Origin: Acidobacteriota bacterium
Lineage (GTDB): Bacteria > Acidobacteriota > Terriglobia > UBA7540
Length of the DNA stretch: 7,492 nt
Direction: 5' to 3'
NCBI GenBank assembly: GCA_003165615.1
Contig: PLWR01000661.1
Span: 1 to 7,492, forward strand
This document shows, piece by piece, positions 6,283 through 7,492 of the stretch. The notes under the pieces are model-generated. The model was not told where the DNA came from, made no database searches, and was given only the letters and a program-made list of their open reading frames with translations. Positions within the stretch are counted from its first letter, which is position 1. Each line of letters begins with the position of its first letter. Made by a program: the position numbers and the translations under genes.

Positions 6283-7216
6283 ATGCGAGCCATACCGATT
6301 CCGATCCGCAAGCGCATTTTGGAGCTCTACGACCGCGGCCGGAGCACGCGGGAGATCGCCCAGTTCTCGGGCTTCTGCGTCGCGGCGGTGCGGCGCGTGC
6401 GCCAGCAGTATCGCCAGCGCCGCACGCTAGAACCCCGGACGCATTTCTGCGGGCGCAAGACGCTGCTGACCGAAGAGCGGAAACAACGGCTGCAGCATCT
6501 GTTATCCGCGAAGTCCGACGCCACGCTGGCCGAGTTGGGCGCGCGGATGGACCGTTCCTTCCGCACCTCCACGATCGATCTCTGGCTGCGGCGGCTCGGC
6601 TGGAAGTTTAAAAAAAACTCTGGCCGCCGCCGAACAAGAGCGGCCCGACGTCGCCGAAAAAAGGGCGCGCTGGCATGAGGAGTTGGCCGCTGAGCCCACG
6701 GCCTGTCTGGTGTTTGTTGACGAAAGCGGGGCCAACACCAAGATGACGCGCCTGCGGGGCCGCGCCCTGGGCGGCACCCGACTGCGGGCGAGCGTCCCGC
6801 ACGGACGGTATGAAACCCGCACGCTGATCTCCGCCATTCGCCTGGAGGGTGCCTGCGCCCCTTGGCTTTTTCAAGGCCCGATGGACGGCGAAATGTTTTT
6901 GGCCTAGATGAGGCAAGGACTGGCGCCCGCCCTGCGCCCGGGTGATGTAGTGATCCTGGACAACCTGGCCACCCACAAAATTCAGGGAGTCCGTGAAGTC
7001 ATCGATGCCGTTGGCGCCCGGCTACAGTACCTGCCGCCCTATTCCCCGGACTTCAATCCCATCGAGCCCATGTGGAGCAAAATCAAACAAATCCTGCGCA
7101 GCCAAGCTCCCCGCACCGATGAGCAACTGCTCCTGGCGGCCAAGACCGCCTTCAACTCGATTTCTATCGCCGACTGCAAAGGCTTCTTTTTTAGTGCCCA
7201 ATACGCTACATATTAA
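6283..7216 (+). pseudogene. IS630-family DD34E transposase, disrupted by frameshift and nonsense codon
   Basis: The transposase would cut and paste the element at TA sites. The first section (6283-6678 frame) carries the helix-turn-helix DNA-binding part, with RKRILELYDRGRSTREIAQF and later TLAELGARMDRS. At an eight-A run (6610-6617) the meaningful frame shifts by +1: it continues as TLAAAEQERPDVAEKRARW and leads to the catalytic domain. The first catalytic Asp is in VFVDESG (codon 6719-6721), the second in VVILDN (6959-6961) and the Glu in SPDFNPIEPMW (7064-7066). Exactly 34 residues lie between the second Asp and Glu, the DD34E signature. A TAG at 6905-6907 breaks the catalytic domain after EMFLA, where a Tyr codon is usual. 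Some IS630 members are thought to use frameshifting at A-runs, but the added nonsense codon makes a dead copy more likely. All three catalytic codons survive. Confidence 0.9.
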
Positions 7217-7228
7217 ATGGAAATGCTC
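7205..7228 (-). repeat. Right terminal inverted repeat of the IS630 element
   Basis: This end pairs with 6224-6247 and is followed by the TA duplicate at 7229-7230. The transposase TAA (7214-7216) lies inside it, a compact arrangement common in small insertion sequences. Confidence 0.92.
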
Positions 7229-7340
7229 TAGATACGCGATGAAGGCCAGACACAGCGTGGCCACCCCCACGAAAATCTCCCCAACTCACCAACGCGGTCG
7301 TGAAATCAGCCAACACAAGAAAATATTAAAAATGAAGGTC

Positions 7341-7362
7341 GCTCCCAATGAGTTATTGAAAA
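7341..7362 (+). repeat. Direct repeat, copy 1
   Basis: This 22-bp segment beginning GCTCCCAATGAGTT matches 7380-7401 at 20 of 22 positions. The copies start 39 bp apart in AT-rich non-coding DNA. Function unknown; it could be a protein-binding iteron or part of a mobile-element end. Confidence 0.75.
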
Positions 7363-7379
7363 CAAAGGGGCAAAAAAGT

Positions 7380-7401
7380 GCTCCCAATGAGTTCATGAAA
7401 A
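7380..7401 (+). repeat. Direct repeat, copy 2
   Basis: This is the second copy of the 22-bp repeat, differing only by CA for AT after GAGTT. It is followed at 7407 by a shorter related box, GAGTTATCGA. Confidence 0.75.
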
Positions 7402-7492
7402 TAAGCGAGTTATCGAGATTTCGGTATTACTTTATGATACACAAGGAGTTAGCGGCGGTTTCCACGCTCAGAGTCAGACACCCCCCGCAAAG

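Larger units (their letters stand above)
6224..7228 (+). mobile_element. IS630-family insertion sequence (1005 bp, complete ends, broken transposase)
   Basis: The element is bounded by imperfect 24-bp inverted repeats, GAGCAG... at the left and ...ATGCTC at the right. It is flanked by a TA dinucleotide on both sides (6222-6223 and 7229-7230), which is the target-site hallmark of the IS630/Tc1/mariner superfamily. The interior is filled by a single transposase region in the plus direction, whose stop codon lies inside the right repeat. Length, termini, TA duplication and DD34E transposase agree. Because the transposase is disrupted, the copy is probably not autonomous, though intact ends could be moved by a related enzyme. 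The flanks can be rejoined at one TA. Confidence 0.95.
7231..7492. other. Right flank of the IS, mostly AT-rich and non-coding
   Basis: No convincing intact gene is visible. The first 40 bases belong, on the minus strand, to a short hydrophobic frame that continues on the other side of the IS when the element is removed. From about 7310 to 7445 the DNA is strikingly AT-rich compared with the rest of the window and carries short direct repeats. The final part, with GAGTCAGACACCCCCC at 7471-7486, looks like the edge of another dispersed repeat or mobile element, which cannot be confirmed here. Confidence 0.5.

Overview
The window looks like a chromosomal segment from a GC-rich soil or acidophilic bacterium, most likely an Acidobacteriota member. 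This is inferred from gene content: a very large secreted sedolisin (S53) carrying a tail of ASH/choice-of-anchor-D repeats, next to small secreted proteins of unknown function. No rRNA or other taxonomic marker is present, so the assignment is tentative.

Layout. At the left edge (1-206, minus strand) is the N-terminal part of an MFS exporter that runs off the window. About 400 bp of apparently non-coding DNA separates it from a divergent plus-strand locus at 616-1617. That locus encodes a secreted protein whose reading frame is cut by one TAA at 1243-1245, with a second domain continuing in the same frame to 1617. A spacer with two hairpin candidates follows. Then comes the main gene, 1820-6067: a 1415-residue secreted pro-kumamolisin-type serine-carboxyl peptidase with all catalytic residues visible, an Ig-like domain and five ASH-type beta-sandwich repeats, two of them recently duplicated. 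A compact palindrome lies 15 bp after its stop codon.

From 6224 to 7228 there is a complete but degenerate IS630-family insertion sequence. It has 24-bp inverted ends and a TA target duplication, and its DD34E transposase is broken by a frameshift at an A8 run and by an internal TAG. The last 260 bp are mostly AT-rich and non-coding, with short direct repeats and a possible end of another repeat element.

How the parts relate. The peptidase is probably exported and matures by removal of its propeptide. The small secreted protein upstream may be exported too, but nothing in the sequence ties the two functionally. The insertion sequence is an independent passenger. I see no convincing new defence, biosynthetic or regulatory system. 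The most interesting points are the nonsense-split secreted protein, the repeat expansion in the peptidase, the small membrane-protein-like minus-strand frame that the IS appears to have interrupted, and the repeat structures on either side of the IS.
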